From Paenibacillus anaericanus (GTDB lineage: Bacteria; Bacillota; Bacilli; Paenibacillales; Paenibacillaceae): 64,000 nucleotides of DNA. The notes under the pieces were generated by a model that made no database searches, had not been told where the DNA came from, and was given only the letters and a program-made list of their open reading frames with translations. Below are positions 20,967 to 30,706 of the stretch, piece by piece (within the stretch, counting starts at the first letter, position 1; each line of letters begins with the position of its first letter). Position numbers and translations under genes: made by a program. Where the stretch lies: NCBI RefSeq assembly GCF_003994475.1, contig NZ_RZNY01000005.1:1-64000 (forward strand), read 5' to 3'.

Positions 20967-21077
20967 ATAGTTTTCCCATCCCACCCAAACCCTCCCTTAT
21001 CGTAAGGTAGGGCCCCAAGGGCCTGCTGCCCTCTGGACTCCCGCTTTAAGAAACGTAGGAGGGAGAGAGGCGCTCCT

Positions 21078-21562
21078 GCTCGCTGTCCCCTTCGGGGATG
21101 CGCTGTACATTTGGCACGAGGCACGCTTTTCTCCCTTCGGGTACGTCTCACTTTTTGGAGCTCCCGAGTTACCAGGAAACATGTTGCAGACACTACTGCT
21201 GTTTGAGGCACCCGAGTGATGTTTACGGAATATGCCGCTTTCGCCCTATGGGCACGCTATACTTGAGGGTGCTCCTGCTAATGAACTTGGACAGGCTGTC
21301 CCCTTTTGGGGATGCGCTTGGGTGTGAGCAGGGATTATAGTGTTTGAATGAGGCAACGCTACGAAGTGTGGTGGAGTGAGCGACGCTTGAGTTTGGGTGC
21401 TACGTAGTACGAGGAATCGCTGTCCCTGCGGGATGCGCTGAGTATGAGCAAGGATTATAGTGTTTGATTGGGTAACGCTACGAAGTAGGGTGGAATGAGC
21501 AGCGTTTGAGTTTTGGTGTTAGATTGTGTAAGGAGGCGCTGTCCCCTTTGGGGATACGCTGA
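21078..21562. repeat. Array of small CCCC/GGGG hairpins and a 120-bp tandem duplication
   Basis: Four copies of CGCTGTCCCC-(2 to 4 bases)-GGGGATGCGCTG occur at 21081-21105, 21294-21319, 21418-21440 (arms shortened to CCC/GGG) and 21536-21562. Weaker cousins lie at 21129-21150 and 21236-21260. The stretch from 21325 (TGAGCAGGGATTATAGTG) repeats at exactly 120 bases further on, at 21445, including its hairpin. The local base use and weak open frames do not look like coding sequence. This fills most of the 895-base gap between jag and mnmE. Confidence 0.85.
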
Positions 21563-21604
21563 CTTTTGGAGTTGAAAATTAGTGGTGAAAAGATTAGCGA
21601 AGCA

Positions 21605-21720
21605 GGCCGTTTGAGTCCGAAGAAGCGCAAGCGTTCGCCTTTGTCGCCGGATTATAACCTTGTTAGGTATAATAGTTCATATAATCTGGCGACAACAGCG
21701 ATCGAAGGATCAAACGGACT
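21605..21720 (+). repeat. Dispersed structured element, copy A
   Basis: The outer arms CCGTTTGAGTCC (21607-21618) and GGATCAAACGG (21707-21717) pair, as do the inner arms GTCGCCGGATTAT (21643-21655) and ATAATCTGGCGAC (21681-21693). Between outer and inner arms lie two short strands, GAAGAAGCGCAAGCG plus TTCGCCTTTGTC on the left and GACAACAGCGATCG on the right. The same strands recur, with different arms, in copy B at 41236-41348. It could be a structured RNA or a palindromic mobile element. No coding sequence is visible. Confidence 0.75.
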
Positions 21721-21811
21721 GCGTAGCGCTCTATTTTGCCATTAAGTATCTTGGGATTTGAAATCTAGTGGTGTGATTATTCCACCATAAACTTATAGAG
21801 GTGAACTAACC

Positions 21812-23191
21812 ATGTTGAGCGATACGATTGCCGCTATTTCGACGGCGGTGGGGGAGAGTGGAATTGCGGTCATCCGGGTCAGTGGACCTGAATCGATCCG
21901 TGAGGTTGGGCGTTTATTTCGCTCGAAGACGAAGTTAGAGGATGCCGAGAGTCATACGGTGCATTATGGTTTTATCATAGATCCTCGTACAGATGAGAAG
22001 TTGGAAGAAGTGCTTGTGACGGTATTCCGGGCCCCACGATCGTTCACAACGGAAGATGTGGTAGAGATCAGCACGCACGGCGGGATCATTTCGATTAAGC
22101 GTGTGATGGACTTACTGCTGGAACAGCGTGAGATTCGTCTAGCTGAGCCGGGGGAGTTCACGAAGCGGGCCTTTTTGAATGGACGGATCGATTTGACGCA
22201 AGCGGAGGCGGTTATTGACTTGATCCGTTCCAAGTCGGATCGGGCATTTTCGGTAGCATTGAAGCAAGTGGAGGGCGATCTATCACGCAAGATCACTGCG
22301 CTAAGATATACACTGGTGGAGACGTTGGCGCATATTGAGGTCAATATCGATTATCCAGAGCATGATGTGGAATCGATGACGATGGAGTTCATTAGGAACA
22401 AGTGCACGGAAGTGACGGAAGGTATTGAGCTGCTTTTAAAGAATGCTAATCAGGGGAAAATCCTCCGTGAAGGGATTACGACGGCTATCATAGGGCGACC
22501 TAATGTAGGTAAATCTTCGTTGTTAAATGCACTTGCTCGTGAAAACAAAGCGATTGTGACCGATATTCCTGGAACGACACGGGATGTTATTGAGGAGTAT
22601 GTAACAATTAATAATATTCCACTAAAACTGTTGGATACGGCTGGAATACGTGAAACTATGGACATTGTAGAGCAAATTGGTGTGGAGCGTTCGAAGGCAG
22701 CGGTAAATGATGCAGATTTAATATTGCTTGTTCTGAATAGTGCTGATGAGTTACATGAGGATGAGATTAGGCTCATGGAGCAATTTAAGGGCCGTCCAAC
22801 TATCGTTTTATTGAATAAGATTGATTTACCACAACGTTTGGATCGAGAATTAGTAGCTCGTTATTTTCCTGCTGAGGCTATCGTTGAATTGTCTGTGACA
22901 GCACAGGTAGGACTAGATCATCTTGAAGAAGCTATTTCACAGTTGTTCTTTGGCGGCAAGCTGGAGTCGGGCGATCTTACCTATGTAAGTAATGTCCGTC
23001 ATATCGCATTGCTTAAGCAGGCGAAGCAGTCACTTGCAGATGCCTATCAGGCTACGGAGATTGGTGTTCCTATTGATATTCTACAAATTGATGTGCGACT
23101 AGCTTGGGAGCAACTAGGTGAAGTTATTGGCGACTCAGCGCCAGATGCATTAATTGACCAAATTTTCTCGCAATTTTGTCTGGGTAAATAA
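21812..23191 (+). CDS. mnmE: tRNA modification GTPase MnmE
   Basis: A 459-residue MnmE. With MnmG it adds the carboxymethylaminomethyl group at U34 of certain tRNAs. The N-terminal folate-binding domain (TIAAISTAVGESGIAVIRVS) is followed by helical parts and an inserted G domain. That domain has G1 GRPNVGKSS (residues 228-236), the DIPGTTRD switch, DTAGIRE and NKID. The C-terminal FCLGK holds the conserved cysteine. The ATG at 21812 follows GAGGTGAA. It starts the mnmE-mnmG-rsmG order typical of this chromosome region. Confidence 0.97.
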   Translation: MLSDTIAAISTAVGESGIAVIRVSGPESIREVGRLFRSKTKLEDAESHTVHYGFIIDPRTDEKLEEVLVTVFRAPRSFTTEDVVEISTHGGIISIKRVMDLLLEQREIRLAEPGEFTKRAFLNGRIDLTQAEAVIDLIRSKSDRAFSVALKQVEGDLSRKITALRYTLVETLAHIEVNIDYPEHDVESMTMEFIRNKCTEVTEGIELLLKNANQGKILREGITTAIIGRPNVGKSSLLNALARENKAIVTDIPGTTRDVIEEYVTINNIPLKLLDTAGIRETMDIVEQIGVERSKAAVNDADLILLVLNSADELHEDEIRLMEQFKGRPTIVLLNKIDLPQRLDRELVARYFPAEAIVELSVTAQVGLDHLEEAISQLFFGGKLESGDLTYVSNVRHIALLKQAKQSLADAYQATEIGVPIDILQIDVRLAWEQLGEVIGDSAPDALIDQIFSQFCLGK

Positions 23192-23334
23192 TGGCCGGGT
23201 GTATCGTCATTGTCTGTTCATGGTATGATGATAGTGAAGGTTTTTAAATATTAGATTTTTAATATAAAAAAAGTGCTTGAATCCATAAAAAGTACGTACT
23301 GAAAAAATATTCTGTAAGTTAAAGGGGGAGATAT

Positions 23335-25224
23335 ATGATGAGCTATCATGCGGGTAGTTACGATGTGATTGTCGTTGGCGCCGGACATGCGGGTAGTGAA
23401 GCAGCACTTGCTGCCGCGCGCATGGGTTGTAATACGTTGATGATCACGATCAATTTGGACATGGTTGCATTTATGCCATGTAATCCGTCTATTGGTGGTC
23501 CTGCAAAGGGCCATGTCGTTCGTGAGGTTGACGCGCTCGGCGGCGAGATGGGGCGCAATATTGATAAGACTTTCATTCAAATGCGCATGCTTAATACGGG
23601 AAAGGGTCCAGCTGTACATGCGCTTCGTGCGCAGGCCGATAAATTCCTGTATCAGCACGCGATGAAAGAAACGATGGAGAAAGAGCCGAACCTAACGCTC
23701 CGGCAAGGTATGGTTGAAGAGTTGATCGTTGAAGATGGGAAATGTGTTGGCGTTATCACCAAGACAGGAGCGGAATATCGTGCCAAGTCGGTTGTAGTAA
23801 CGACGGGAACTTATTTGCGCGGTAGAGTAATTATGGGTGAGCTGACCTATGAGAGTGGACCTAATAACCAGCAACCTTCGGTGAATTTGTCACATAACTT
23901 GAAAGAGCATGGTCTTGAATTGGTTCGTTTTAAAACAGGGACACCTCCTCGTGTGCATAAGGATACGATTGATTTTTCTCAAACGGAAATTCAACCAGGT
24001 GATGAAAAAGTTAAGTTTTTCTCCTATGAGACTAAAGAATCTAACAACGAGCAATTGCCTTGCTGGTTGACTTACACCTCGGTTACTACTCACGACATTA
24101 TTAATGCCAATCTTCACCGGGCACCGATGTATACAGGAGTTATTGAAGGAACAGGTCCTCGTTATTGCCCATCGATTGAGGATAAAGTAGTGCGTTTCAG
24201 TGATAAGCAAAAGCATCAAATCTTCCTTGAGCCAGAAGGTAAGAATACGTCCGAGTATTATGTCCAAGGCTTGTCTACTAGTATGCCTGAGGACTTACAG
24301 CTTCAGATGTTACGCTCGATTCCGGGTCTTCAAAACGTAGAGATGATGCGTAATGGTTACGCTATTGAATATGATGCGGTTGTTCCAACACAGTTGTGGC
24401 CTTCTTTGGAAACTAAAAAGATTCCTGGACTCTTCACAGCGGGACAAATTAATGGAACTTCAGGTTATGAAGAAGCAGCAGGTCAAGGTGTTATGGCGGG
24501 AATAAATGCAGCTCGTAAAGCACAAGACAAAGAACCTATCATTCTTGATCGTTCACAAGGTTATATTGGTGTAATGATTGATGACTTGGTAACCAAAGGA
24601 ACGAATGAGCCTTACCGATTACTCACCTCGCGTGCGGAATATAGACTTCTACTACGTCATGATAATGCGGATCTTCGTTTGACGCCGATCGGTCATGAAA
24701 TTGGTTTGATTCCTGAAGATCGTTATCAACGTTTTTTGGATAAAAAAGAAAAGATTGAACAGGAAATCTTACGTTTGCAAAAGACTTCTGTTTCTCCTAA
24801 TGCCATTAACTCACTGTTGGAATCCATTGGTTCCACGCCGTTAACGGATGGAAGTAATTTACTGACGATACTTCGTCGTCCTGAAGTTAACTATCCTCAC
24901 ATCAGTTCGTACTTCCCATCAGAAGTTGAACTGGATGAGGACGTAATGGAACAAGTTGAGATTCAAATAAAATATGCCGGTTATATTGAGAAGCAAGAAA
25001 TCCAAGTCAATAGATTACAAAAAATGGAAAAGAAGAAAATTCCAGATAATATTAAGTACGAAGCTATCCATAGTCTATCCATAGAGGCTTGTCAAAAGCT
25101 GACTAAGATTCGTCCTATTTCTATAGGTCAGGCTTCGCGTATTTCTGGTGTGACTCCTGCTGATATTTCTATTTTGTTGGTATACTTGGAGCATTATAAC
25201 CGGGTTACCGCTGCGGGAGGGTAA
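23335..25224 (+). CDS. mnmG: tRNA U34 modification enzyme MnmG (GidA)
   Basis: A 629-residue FAD protein, partner of MnmE. The N-terminal dinucleotide fold is [21 protein letters not shown] (residues 11-31), and [20 protein letters not shown] and [14 protein letters not shown] are hallmark GidA segments. The C-terminal helical domain ends [17 protein letters not shown]. Two ATG codons at 23335 and 23338 are both possible behind AAAGGGGGAG. The stop lies only three bases before rsmG. Confidence 0.97.
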   Translation: MMSYHAGSYDVIVVGAGHAGSEAALAAARMGCNTLMITINLDMVAFMPCNPSIGGPAKGHVVREVDALGGEMGRNIDKTFIQMRMLNTGKGPAVHALRAQADKFLYQHAMKETMEKEPNLTLRQGMVEELIVEDGKCVGVITKTGAEYRAKSVVVTTGTYLRGRVIMGELTYESGPNNQQPSVNLSHNLKEHGLELVRFKTGTPPRVHKDTIDFSQTEIQPGDEKVKFFSYETKESNNEQLPCWLTYTSVTTHDIINANLHRAPMYTGVIEGTGPRYCPSIEDKVVRFSDKQKHQIFLEPEGKNTSEYYVQGLSTSMPEDLQLQMLRSIPGLQNVEMMRNGYAIEYDAVVPTQLWPSLETKKIPGLFTAGQINGTSGYEEAAGQGVMAGINAARKAQDKEPIILDRSQGYIGVMIDDLVTKGTNEPYRLLTSRAEYRLLLRHDNADLRLTPIGHEIGLIPEDRYQRFLDKKEKIEQEILRLQKTSVSPNAINSLLESIGSTPLTDGSNLLTILRRPEVNYPHISSYFPSEVELDEDVMEQVEIQIKYAGYIEKQEIQVNRLQKMEKKKIPDNIKYEAIHSLSIEACQKLTKIRPISIGQASRISGVTPADISILLVYLEHYNRVTAAGG

Positions 25225-25227
25225 GAT

Positions 25228-25950
25228 ATGGATCCTATACAATCAAATTTCCGAAATTTGTTACTAGAGCATCAAATCGAGCTCTCAGCAGAACAACTTA
25301 ATCAATTTGAAATTTATTTCCAAGAATTGGTTGAATGGAACGAAAAAATGAATTTAACAGGTATTACAGAACGGGAACAGGTCTATATCAAACATTTCTA
25401 TGATTCTGCGACGCTTTCTTTCTATTTAGATATGTCTGAGATAGCAACTCTTGCCGATATTGGATCCGGTGCTGGATTCCCCGGTATTCCATTAAAGATT
25501 TGTTTCCCTCATTTAAAATTGACCATTGTCGATTCAATCAATAAGCGGATCCTCTTTTTACAAAATGTAGTGGATAAACTTGGGTTAAAAGATGTGAAAC
25601 TTATACATGGTCGGGCTGAGGATGTAGCACGTAAGGAACAAGAGAGAGATGCCTATGATTTGGTTACTGCTCGAGCTGTAGCTCGTATGGCTGTATTAAA
25701 TGAGTTTTGCCTACCATTTGTTAAAACAGGCGGTATTTTTGCTGCGATGAAGGGCAGTGATCCCAATGAAGAGATTATGGAGTCTGCACGTAGCATGTCA
25801 GAATTAAAAGGCAAGCTAGTAGGCAAACACCATTTCAATCTGCCGCTGGAAAATTCAGAGAGACATATTGTTATCGTCAAGAAGACATTTGCAACTCCTA
25901 AGAAGTATCCGCGCAAGGCTGGAACACCTATGAAATCTCCAATTATATAA
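25228..25950 (+). CDS. rsmG: 16S rRNA (guanine527-N7)-methyltransferase
   Basis: A 240-residue RsmG (GidB). It methylates G527 in 16S rRNA using S-adenosylmethionine. The SAM-binding loop is LADIGSGAGFPGIPLKI (about residues 71-87), with DSINKRILFLQNV as the acidic ribose-binding strand and DLVTARAVARM further on. It follows mnmG after three bases and is followed by a parS-bearing inverted repeat. Confidence 0.96.
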   Translation: MDPIQSNFRNLLLEHQIELSAEQLNQFEIYFQELVEWNEKMNLTGITEREQVYIKHFYDSATLSFYLDMSEIATLADIGSGAGFPGIPLKICFPHLKLTIVDSINKRILFLQNVVDKLGLKDVKLIHGRAEDVARKEQERDAYDLVTARAVARMAVLNEFCLPFVKTGGIFAAMKGSDPNEEIMESARSMSELKGKLVGKHHFNLPLENSERHIVIVKKTFATPKKYPRKAGTPMKSPII

Positions 25951-25953
25951 ATT

Positions 25954-26048
25954 ATAATCCTATTTCCCCTTAGTAGATTGTTCCACGTGAAACATGATGC
26001 TAAGGGGATTAATCTCTCAAAAATACATTTGAAAGAGAATAGGATTAT
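25954..26048. promoter_or_regulatory. parS site 1 within a nested inverted repeat
   Basis: TGTTCCACGTGAAACA (25979-25994) fits the parS consensus bound by Spo0J/ParB. It sits in the loop of CCCCTTAG (25966-25973) and CTAAGGGG (26000-26007). Outside these, ATAATCCTATT (25954-25964) and AATAGGATTAT (26038-26048) pair perfectly, with a third small hairpin (CTCTCAAA with TTTGAAAGAG) inside. The remaining gap to noc holds a plausible promoter, TTGACA (26200-26205) with TTTAAC (26223-26228) at 17-base spacing. Confidence 0.88.
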
Positions 26049-26291
26049 TGGGCAAAAAGTGGTAGAATAGAATTACTACTAATTGTTGAATGAATTTCGT
26101 TCACGAACACATCTACTTGATACCAAATCGGCTTATGGCGGTTGTTAAATAGTGGATACATAGGAGATAGGTCTTCTTCAAAGGGGAATTATGCGCCCGT
26201 TGACAGCATTTTCATTTTTTAATTTAACAAAAATGAATCCCATAAGGCATTTCGTCTTATGTCACTATGAAATTAGGTGGTAATCTACGAA

Positions 26292-27110
26292 ATGAAAGAT
26301 CAATTTTCTAAATTGTTCGGTTTAACCGAACGAACCAGTAGTGAAGAAGTGAAGCAGGTTCCGGTCGGGGAGATTGTGGGTAGCCCATATCAACCTCGGA
26401 CGATTTTTGATGAGGATAAGATTGACGAGTTGTGTCAAACTATTCGTACATTGGGGATTATTCAACCTATCGTTGTTCGTTATCGTAATGATAAGTATGA
26501 AATTATTGCGGGTGAAAGACGTTGGCGTGCGGTGAAAAAATTAGGAATGGATACGATTCCTGCTATTGTGAAGGATTTCAATGATTCACAGGCGGCGTCC
26601 ATCGCCCTAATCGAAAATCTTCAACGTGAAGGCCTAACTTCGATTGAAGAAGCATTGGCTTATCAGAATTTAATTGACCTGCATCAATTAACACAGGAGA
26701 GTCTGGCTCAAAGACTCGGCAAGAGCCAATCGACCATTGCTAACAAGATCAGACTTCTACATCTTCCAGAAGTTGTTAAGACAGCTTTAATGGAGCGTAA
26801 GATTACAGAACGACATGCGAGAGCATTATTATCGCTGGATACCGAGGAATTACAAACAAAAGTGCTGAACGAAATTATTAGCAAAGAGTTAAATGTTAAG
26901 CAGAGCGAAGCACGAATTGCCTTTTACAAAGAAGTAAATAAGAACAAGAAATCGTCGAGACGGATCTCCTTCACAAAGGATGTCAGACTTGCGCTCAACA
27001 CGATACGTCAATCTATTGATATGGTATCTGGGTCAGGTTTACAAATTAAGACGAATGAAAGTGATCATGAGGATCACTATGAAATTGTTATTCAGATTCC
27101 TAAAAGGTAG
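26292..27110 (+). CDS. noc: Nucleoid occlusion protein Noc
   Basis: A 272-residue ParB-family DNA-binding protein. It begins with a short amphipathic-looking MKDQFSKLFGL segment as in membrane-binding Noc, then the ParB nuclease-like domain (SPYQPRTIFD, IIAGERRWRAVKKLG, ENLQREGLTSIEEA). The helix-turn-helix is ESLAQRLGKSQSTIANKIRL. Its position between rsmG and soj, and the Noc-type start, separate it from Spo0J. It inhibits division over the chromosome. The start is the ATG at 26292 after AGGTGG; a GTG 15 bases up lies inside that site. Confidence 0.92.
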   Translation: MKDQFSKLFGLTERTSSEEVKQVPVGEIVGSPYQPRTIFDEDKIDELCQTIRTLGIIQPIVVRYRNDKYEIIAGERRWRAVKKLGMDTIPAIVKDFNDSQAASIALIENLQREGLTSIEEALAYQNLIDLHQLTQESLAQRLGKSQSTIANKIRLLHLPEVVKTALMERKITERHARALLSLDTEELQTKVLNEIISKELNVKQSEARIAFYKEVNKNKKSSRRISFTKDVRLALNTIRQSIDMVSGSGLQIKTNESDHEDHYEIVIQIPKR

Positions 27111-27308
27111 TTTTATTTCTAGTAAAGCAATTAAGTGTTACATAGAATTATAGTTTCCTAGTTGGCAGTATTGGTTAGCGGAGTTGTCGGATAGTTGTAT
27201 TGGGTAATTCAGATAGTGCGCTTTGATCTTTTTGTAGCTACAACTTAGTGGATACTTGATGATCATGAACTACAGAAGGATTTTCTAATTATATTTGAGG
27301 TGAATGAA

Positions 27309-28070
27309 TTGTCCAAAATCATTGCCATTGCTAACCAAAAGGGAGGCGTCGGTAAAACGACAACTTCCGTTAATTTGGGAGCAGGACTTGCTGCCATAGG
27401 TAAAAAAGTACTGCTTATCGATATTGATCCACAGGGTAACACAACTAGCGGAGTTGGAATAAATAAAGCGGATGTCGCCAATTGTATTTATGATGTGCTT
27501 ATTAATGAGGTCAATCCCAAAGAAGCCATTGTTAGTACAGAGGTTGATGGACTGGATATTATCCCAGCTACAATTCAACTGGCGGGAGCTGAAATTGAAC
27601 TCGTACCAACGATATCTCGTGAAGTTCGACTAAAAAAGTCCATACAGCAAGTGAAACATTTATATGATTACATTCTTATTGATTGTCCTCCGTCTCTTGG
27701 AATTCTTACAATTAACTCATTAACTGCTGCAGATTCGGTACTTATTCCAATTCAATGTGAGTATTATGCGTTGGAGGGATTGAGCCAATTACTGAACACT
27801 GTTCGGTTGGTTCAGAAACATCTGAACACCTCATTGCAAATCGAAGGGGTATTGTTGACGATGTTTGATGCTCGTACCAATTTAGGTATTCAGGTAATAG
27901 AGGAAGTTAAGAAGTACTTTCAACAGAAGGTATACAAGACGGTTATTCCTCGTAACGTCCGTTTAAGCGAAGCACCATCACACGGTCAATCTATCATTAC
28001 ATATGATCCGCGTTCAAAGGGTGCTGAGGTATATTTAGAGTTGGCAAAGGAAGTGGTCTCATATGAATAA
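27309..28070 (+). CDS. soj: Chromosome partitioning ATPase Soj (ParA)
   Basis: A 253-residue ParA-type ATPase. The deviant Walker A is QKGGVGKTTTS (residues 10-20), with DIDPQGN and YILIDCPPSLG as the other nucleotide-site motifs. With Spo0J it acts in origin segregation and control of DnaA. The start is the TTG at 27309, since GAGGTGA lies five bases ahead; the GTG at 27300 overlaps that site. Its last eight bases overlap spo0J. Confidence 0.95.
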   Translation: MSKIIAIANQKGGVGKTTTSVNLGAGLAAIGKKVLLIDIDPQGNTTSGVGINKADVANCIYDVLINEVNPKEAIVSTEVDGLDIIPATIQLAGAEIELVPTISREVRLKKSIQQVKHLYDYILIDCPPSLGILTINSLTAADSVLIPIQCEYYALEGLSQLLNTVRLVQKHLNTSLQIEGVLLTMFDARTNLGIQVIEEVKKYFQQKVYKTVIPRNVRLSEAPSHGQSIITYDPRSKGAEVYLELAKEVVSYE

Positions 28071-28902
28071 ACGATTGGGAAAGGGACTTGATGCACTTAT
28101 TCCCTCTCTTTCTGTTGATGCCGATGATAAAGTAATTGATATTCCATTAAATCAACTTCGAGCAAATCCGTATCAACCACGTAAAGTTTTTGATGAAGAT
28201 GCTATTCGTGAATTAGCTGAATCAATTCGACAGCATGGTGTTATTCAGCCGATTATTGTTCGTAGTGTGATGAAGGGGTATGAAATCATTGCAGGGGAAC
28301 GTAGGTTTCGGGCTTCCCAATTCTGTGGGAATTCGACAGTGCCTGCTGTGGTTCGCTCATTCTCCGACCAACAGGTTATGGAGATTGCATTAATCGAGAA
28401 TCTACAACGCGAAAACTTAAATGCAATGGAAGTGGCAGTTGCTTATCAAGGGTTAATGGATCAATTCCAATTGACGCAAGAAGAACTTTCATTGAAGGTT
28501 GGTAAGTCACGTTCGCATATTGCTAACTTCCTGCGGTTACTATCATTACCTGAAGAAGTGAAAGAAGATGTTTCACGTGGAACACTGTCAATGGGACATG
28601 CACGAGCATTAGTTGGTTTAAAGGATGCGGCAACAATAAAACAACTTGCTCAACAGTGTATCGACCATGAATGGAGTGTTCGTGAGTTAGAAGATGCACT
28701 ACAGCAAATGGATCGCAAGAAGAGCGAAAAACCAAAAGTTTCCAACAAAAAAAGAGATCCATATATAGATGAAGTAGAAGAGAGTTTGCGAGAACGTTAT
28801 AAGACAACGGTCAAGATAAAGGCAAACAAGGAAAAAGGAAAAATTGAAATTAATTACTATAGTCAAGAGGATCTGCAAAGATTGCTAGACATACTTAATT
28901 AA
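28063..28902 (+). CDS. spo0J: Chromosome partitioning protein Spo0J (ParB)
   Basis: A 279-residue ParB. It begins MNKRLGKGLDALIPSL, then the CTPase/nuclease-like domain with NPYQPRKVFD, IIAGERRFRAS and ALIENLQRENLN. The helix-turn-helix is EELSLKVGKSRSHIANFLRL, with a C-terminal dimerisation domain. It loads SMC at origin-proximal parS sites and controls Soj. A parS site lies within its own coding sequence, as in B. subtilis. Confidence 0.96.
   Translation: MNKRLGKGLDALIPSLSVDADDKVIDIPLNQLRANPYQPRKVFDEDAIRELAESIRQHGVIQPIIVRSVMKGYEIIAGERRFRASQFCGNSTVPAVVRSFSDQQVMEIALIENLQRENLNAMEVAVAYQGLMDQFQLTQEELSLKVGKSRSHIANFLRLLSLPEEVKEDVSRGTLSMGHARALVGLKDAATIKQLAQQCIDHEWSVRELEDALQQMDRKKSEKPKVSNKKRDPYIDEVEESLRERYKTTVKIKANKEKGKIEINYYSQEDLQRLLDILN
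28569..28584. promoter_or_regulatory. parS site 2, inside spo0J
   Basis: TGTTTCACGTGGAACA is the exact reverse complement of parS site 1 and lies within the spo0J coding region, the same placement as the classic B. subtilis parS. Confidence 0.92.
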
Positions 28903-28906
28903 CCAA

Positions 28907-28969
28907 TAATGACATATCCATTACTTCTTACAGGAGGGAAACTCTTGAAGAAATAGGGGTATGTCATTC
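28907..28969 (+). terminator. Possible stem-loop after spo0J
   Basis: AATGACATATCC and GGGGTATGTCATT can pair across about 40 bases, just past the spo0J stop. The T-rich tail is weak (CTTAATCTG), so it may be a processing or weak termination structure. Confidence 0.45.
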
Positions 28970-29021
28970 TTAATCTGAATGAGCATACAAATGTCATTAT
29001 TTAACTTTTAGGAGGAGTATC

Positions 29022-30176
29022 TTGGACGAGAAATCTATTATATATTTAGATCATGCTGCAACGTCTTGGCCAAAACCTCCTGAGGTAGGGAAAGCAATGT
29101 TAAACACCCTAGATGGGCCAGCGGCTAACCCTGGCCGTGGAAATTACGGAATGGCATTGCAAGCAGGAAGAGTATTATTCAAGGCCCGAACAAAACTCGC
29201 AAAATTGTTTAATGTTTCCAACCCTAATGACATTGTATTTACATCTAATACAACCACGGCATTGAATTTAGCGATAAAAGGTTACCTGAAGCCTGGGGAT
29301 CATGTGATAGCGACAATGATCGAACATAATTCAGTTAGAAGACCGCTAGAGTTTTTAAAGAGAACGCAAGGGGTAATGGTTGATTATGTAGCTGTTAACG
29401 CCCAGGGGGAAGTAGATCTGGACGAGGTGAGAGATGCCTTTAGGCCTCAGACCCGAATGCTGGTTTGCTCACATAGTTCTAACTTGCTAGGGAGCATATT
29501 GCCGATAGAAGATTTGGGACAGATAGCCCATCAACATGACGCTGTGTTTCTAGTAGATGCAGCACAAACAGCAGGAGTATTTCCGATAGATGTACAGCAG
29601 ATGGGCATAGACCTACTGGCCTTTCCAGGACATAAAGGATTACTTGGTCCACAAGGAACCGGAGGGCTGTACATTGCTTCTAAGCTCGATCTAGAGCCAT
29701 TATTACATGGAGGGACTGGAAGCCAATCGGAAGAACTTGAACAGCCTAGTGTGCGTCCAGATCGCTATGAGGCAGGTACTGCTAATACAGTAGGGATTGC
29801 AGGTTTAGCAGCGGGTGTTGATGTCATTCTGAAGCAAGGAGTGTCCAACATATACGCGCGAGAATGGCAACTTACGCAGGTATTGATAGAGGGCTTGAAG
29901 GATATACAAGGAGTCACCTTACTTGGGCCAAACCTGGGAAAGCCGCGAACAGGAATTGTTTCTTTTAATTTAATTGGACGAGACGCCGCGGAAATTGCTT
30001 TCCTACTAGATAGGGAATTTAGTATCGCAGTACGGGCAGGGTACCATTGTACTCCGTTAGGTCATCAATCAGCTGGAACATCAGAGGGTGGAGCAGTACG
30101 AGCGAGTGTAGGATATGATACGACCATTGAAGAAGTAAGAAGTCTTGTTTCAGCCATACGATTATTAGCTAATTGA
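29022..30176 (+). CDS. Class V aminotransferase, cysteine desulfurase-like
   Basis: A 384-residue pyridoxal-phosphate enzyme of the NifS/Csd type. It starts YLDHAATSWPKPPEV; TSNTTTALNLAIKG and EHNSVRRPLEFL are cofactor-side motifs; VDAAQTAGVFPID carries the cofactor Asp; FPGHKGLLGPQGTGG contains the Schiff-base lysine. RAGYHCTPLGH holds a cysteine in the position of the catalytic loop. It could provide sulfur from cysteine, but no Fe-S or thiolation partner is adjacent. The start is TTG at 29022, six bases after GGAGGAG. Its stop overlaps the long-frame version of the next gene, but the start chosen there leaves a 29-base gap. Confidence 0.85.
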   Translation: MDEKSIIYLDHAATSWPKPPEVGKAMLNTLDGPAANPGRGNYGMALQAGRVLFKARTKLAKLFNVSNPNDIVFTSNTTTALNLAIKGYLKPGDHVIATMIEHNSVRRPLEFLKRTQGVMVDYVAVNAQGEVDLDEVRDAFRPQTRMLVCSHSSNLLGSILPIEDLGQIAHQHDAVFLVDAAQTAGVFPIDVQQMGIDLLAFPGHKGLLGPQGTGGLYIASKLDLEPLLHGGTGSQSEELEQPSVRPDRYEAGTANTVGIAGLAAGVDVILKQGVSNIYAREWQLTQVLIEGLKDIQGVTLLGPNLGKPRTGIVSFNLIGRDAAEIAFLLDREFSIAVRAGYHCTPLGHQSAGTSEGGAVRASVGYDTTIEEVRSLVSAIRLLAN

Positions 30177-30205
30177 TATTTAACTATAGAGGAGAAGGAA
30201 AGAGC

Positions 30206-30706
30206 ATGACAGAATGGAATAATCTGATTTTAGATCAATTGGTATGGATTGTAGGCGGGCTAGTTGTCGTGATGGTGTGGTTGTTCGTATGGAATTTGGT
30301 TCAGGGTGCCAAGCTGCGGAATATGCGTAAAAAATATTCGATGATGATGGAGAGCACCGGAATTGAAAACCTGGAAGATCTACTCATCGATTTAAAAGTG
30401 CAGCAGGGCAAAATTGAGGATGCACAAGAGGAACAGCTAAGGCAGCTTGGTGTACTGAATACTCTACTGCCGAAGCAAAAAGCTAAGATTGGGATTAAAC
30501 GTTACAACGCATTTTCTGAACGTGGAAGCGATTTGAGCTTTTCCGTAGCGTTTGTCAACGATGATAAAGATGGAGTTGTTATTACTGGATTATATAGCCG
30601 AGATGGTTCCTACGTCTATGCAAAAGGATTGACCAAAGGCGAATCTAATCATGCCCTCTCAGCCGAAGAGAAAGAGGCTATTGTTCTCGCCGGACAAGAG
30701 GGATAA
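30206..30706 (+). CDS. DUF4446 membrane protein
   Basis: A 166-residue protein with one N-terminal transmembrane segment (LVWIVGGLVVVMVWLFVWNL, about residues 11-30), a coiled-coil-like stretch (IENLEDLLIDLKVQQGKIED) and a C-terminal domain with IGIKRYNAFSERGSDLSFSV and KGESNHALSAEEKEAI. This is the DUF4446 pattern found near noc/spo0J in Bacillales; its function is unknown. The ATG at 30206 sits behind GGAGAAGG. Its last 29 bases overlap the end of yyaC on the other strand. Confidence 0.85.
   Translation: MTEWNNLILDQLVWIVGGLVVVMVWLFVWNLVQGAKLRNMRKKYSMMMESTGIENLEDLLIDLKVQQGKIEDAQEEQLRQLGVLNTLLPKQKAKIGIKRYNAFSERGSDLSFSVAFVNDDKDGVVITGLYSRDGSYVYAKGLTKGESNHALSAEEKEAIVLAGQEG

Noticed and set aside
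20894-21340. Several open frames of 60-105 residues in the jag-mnmE gap
   Set aside because: They run through hairpin repeats, lack ribosome binding sites and show no domain; explained as repeat-derived.
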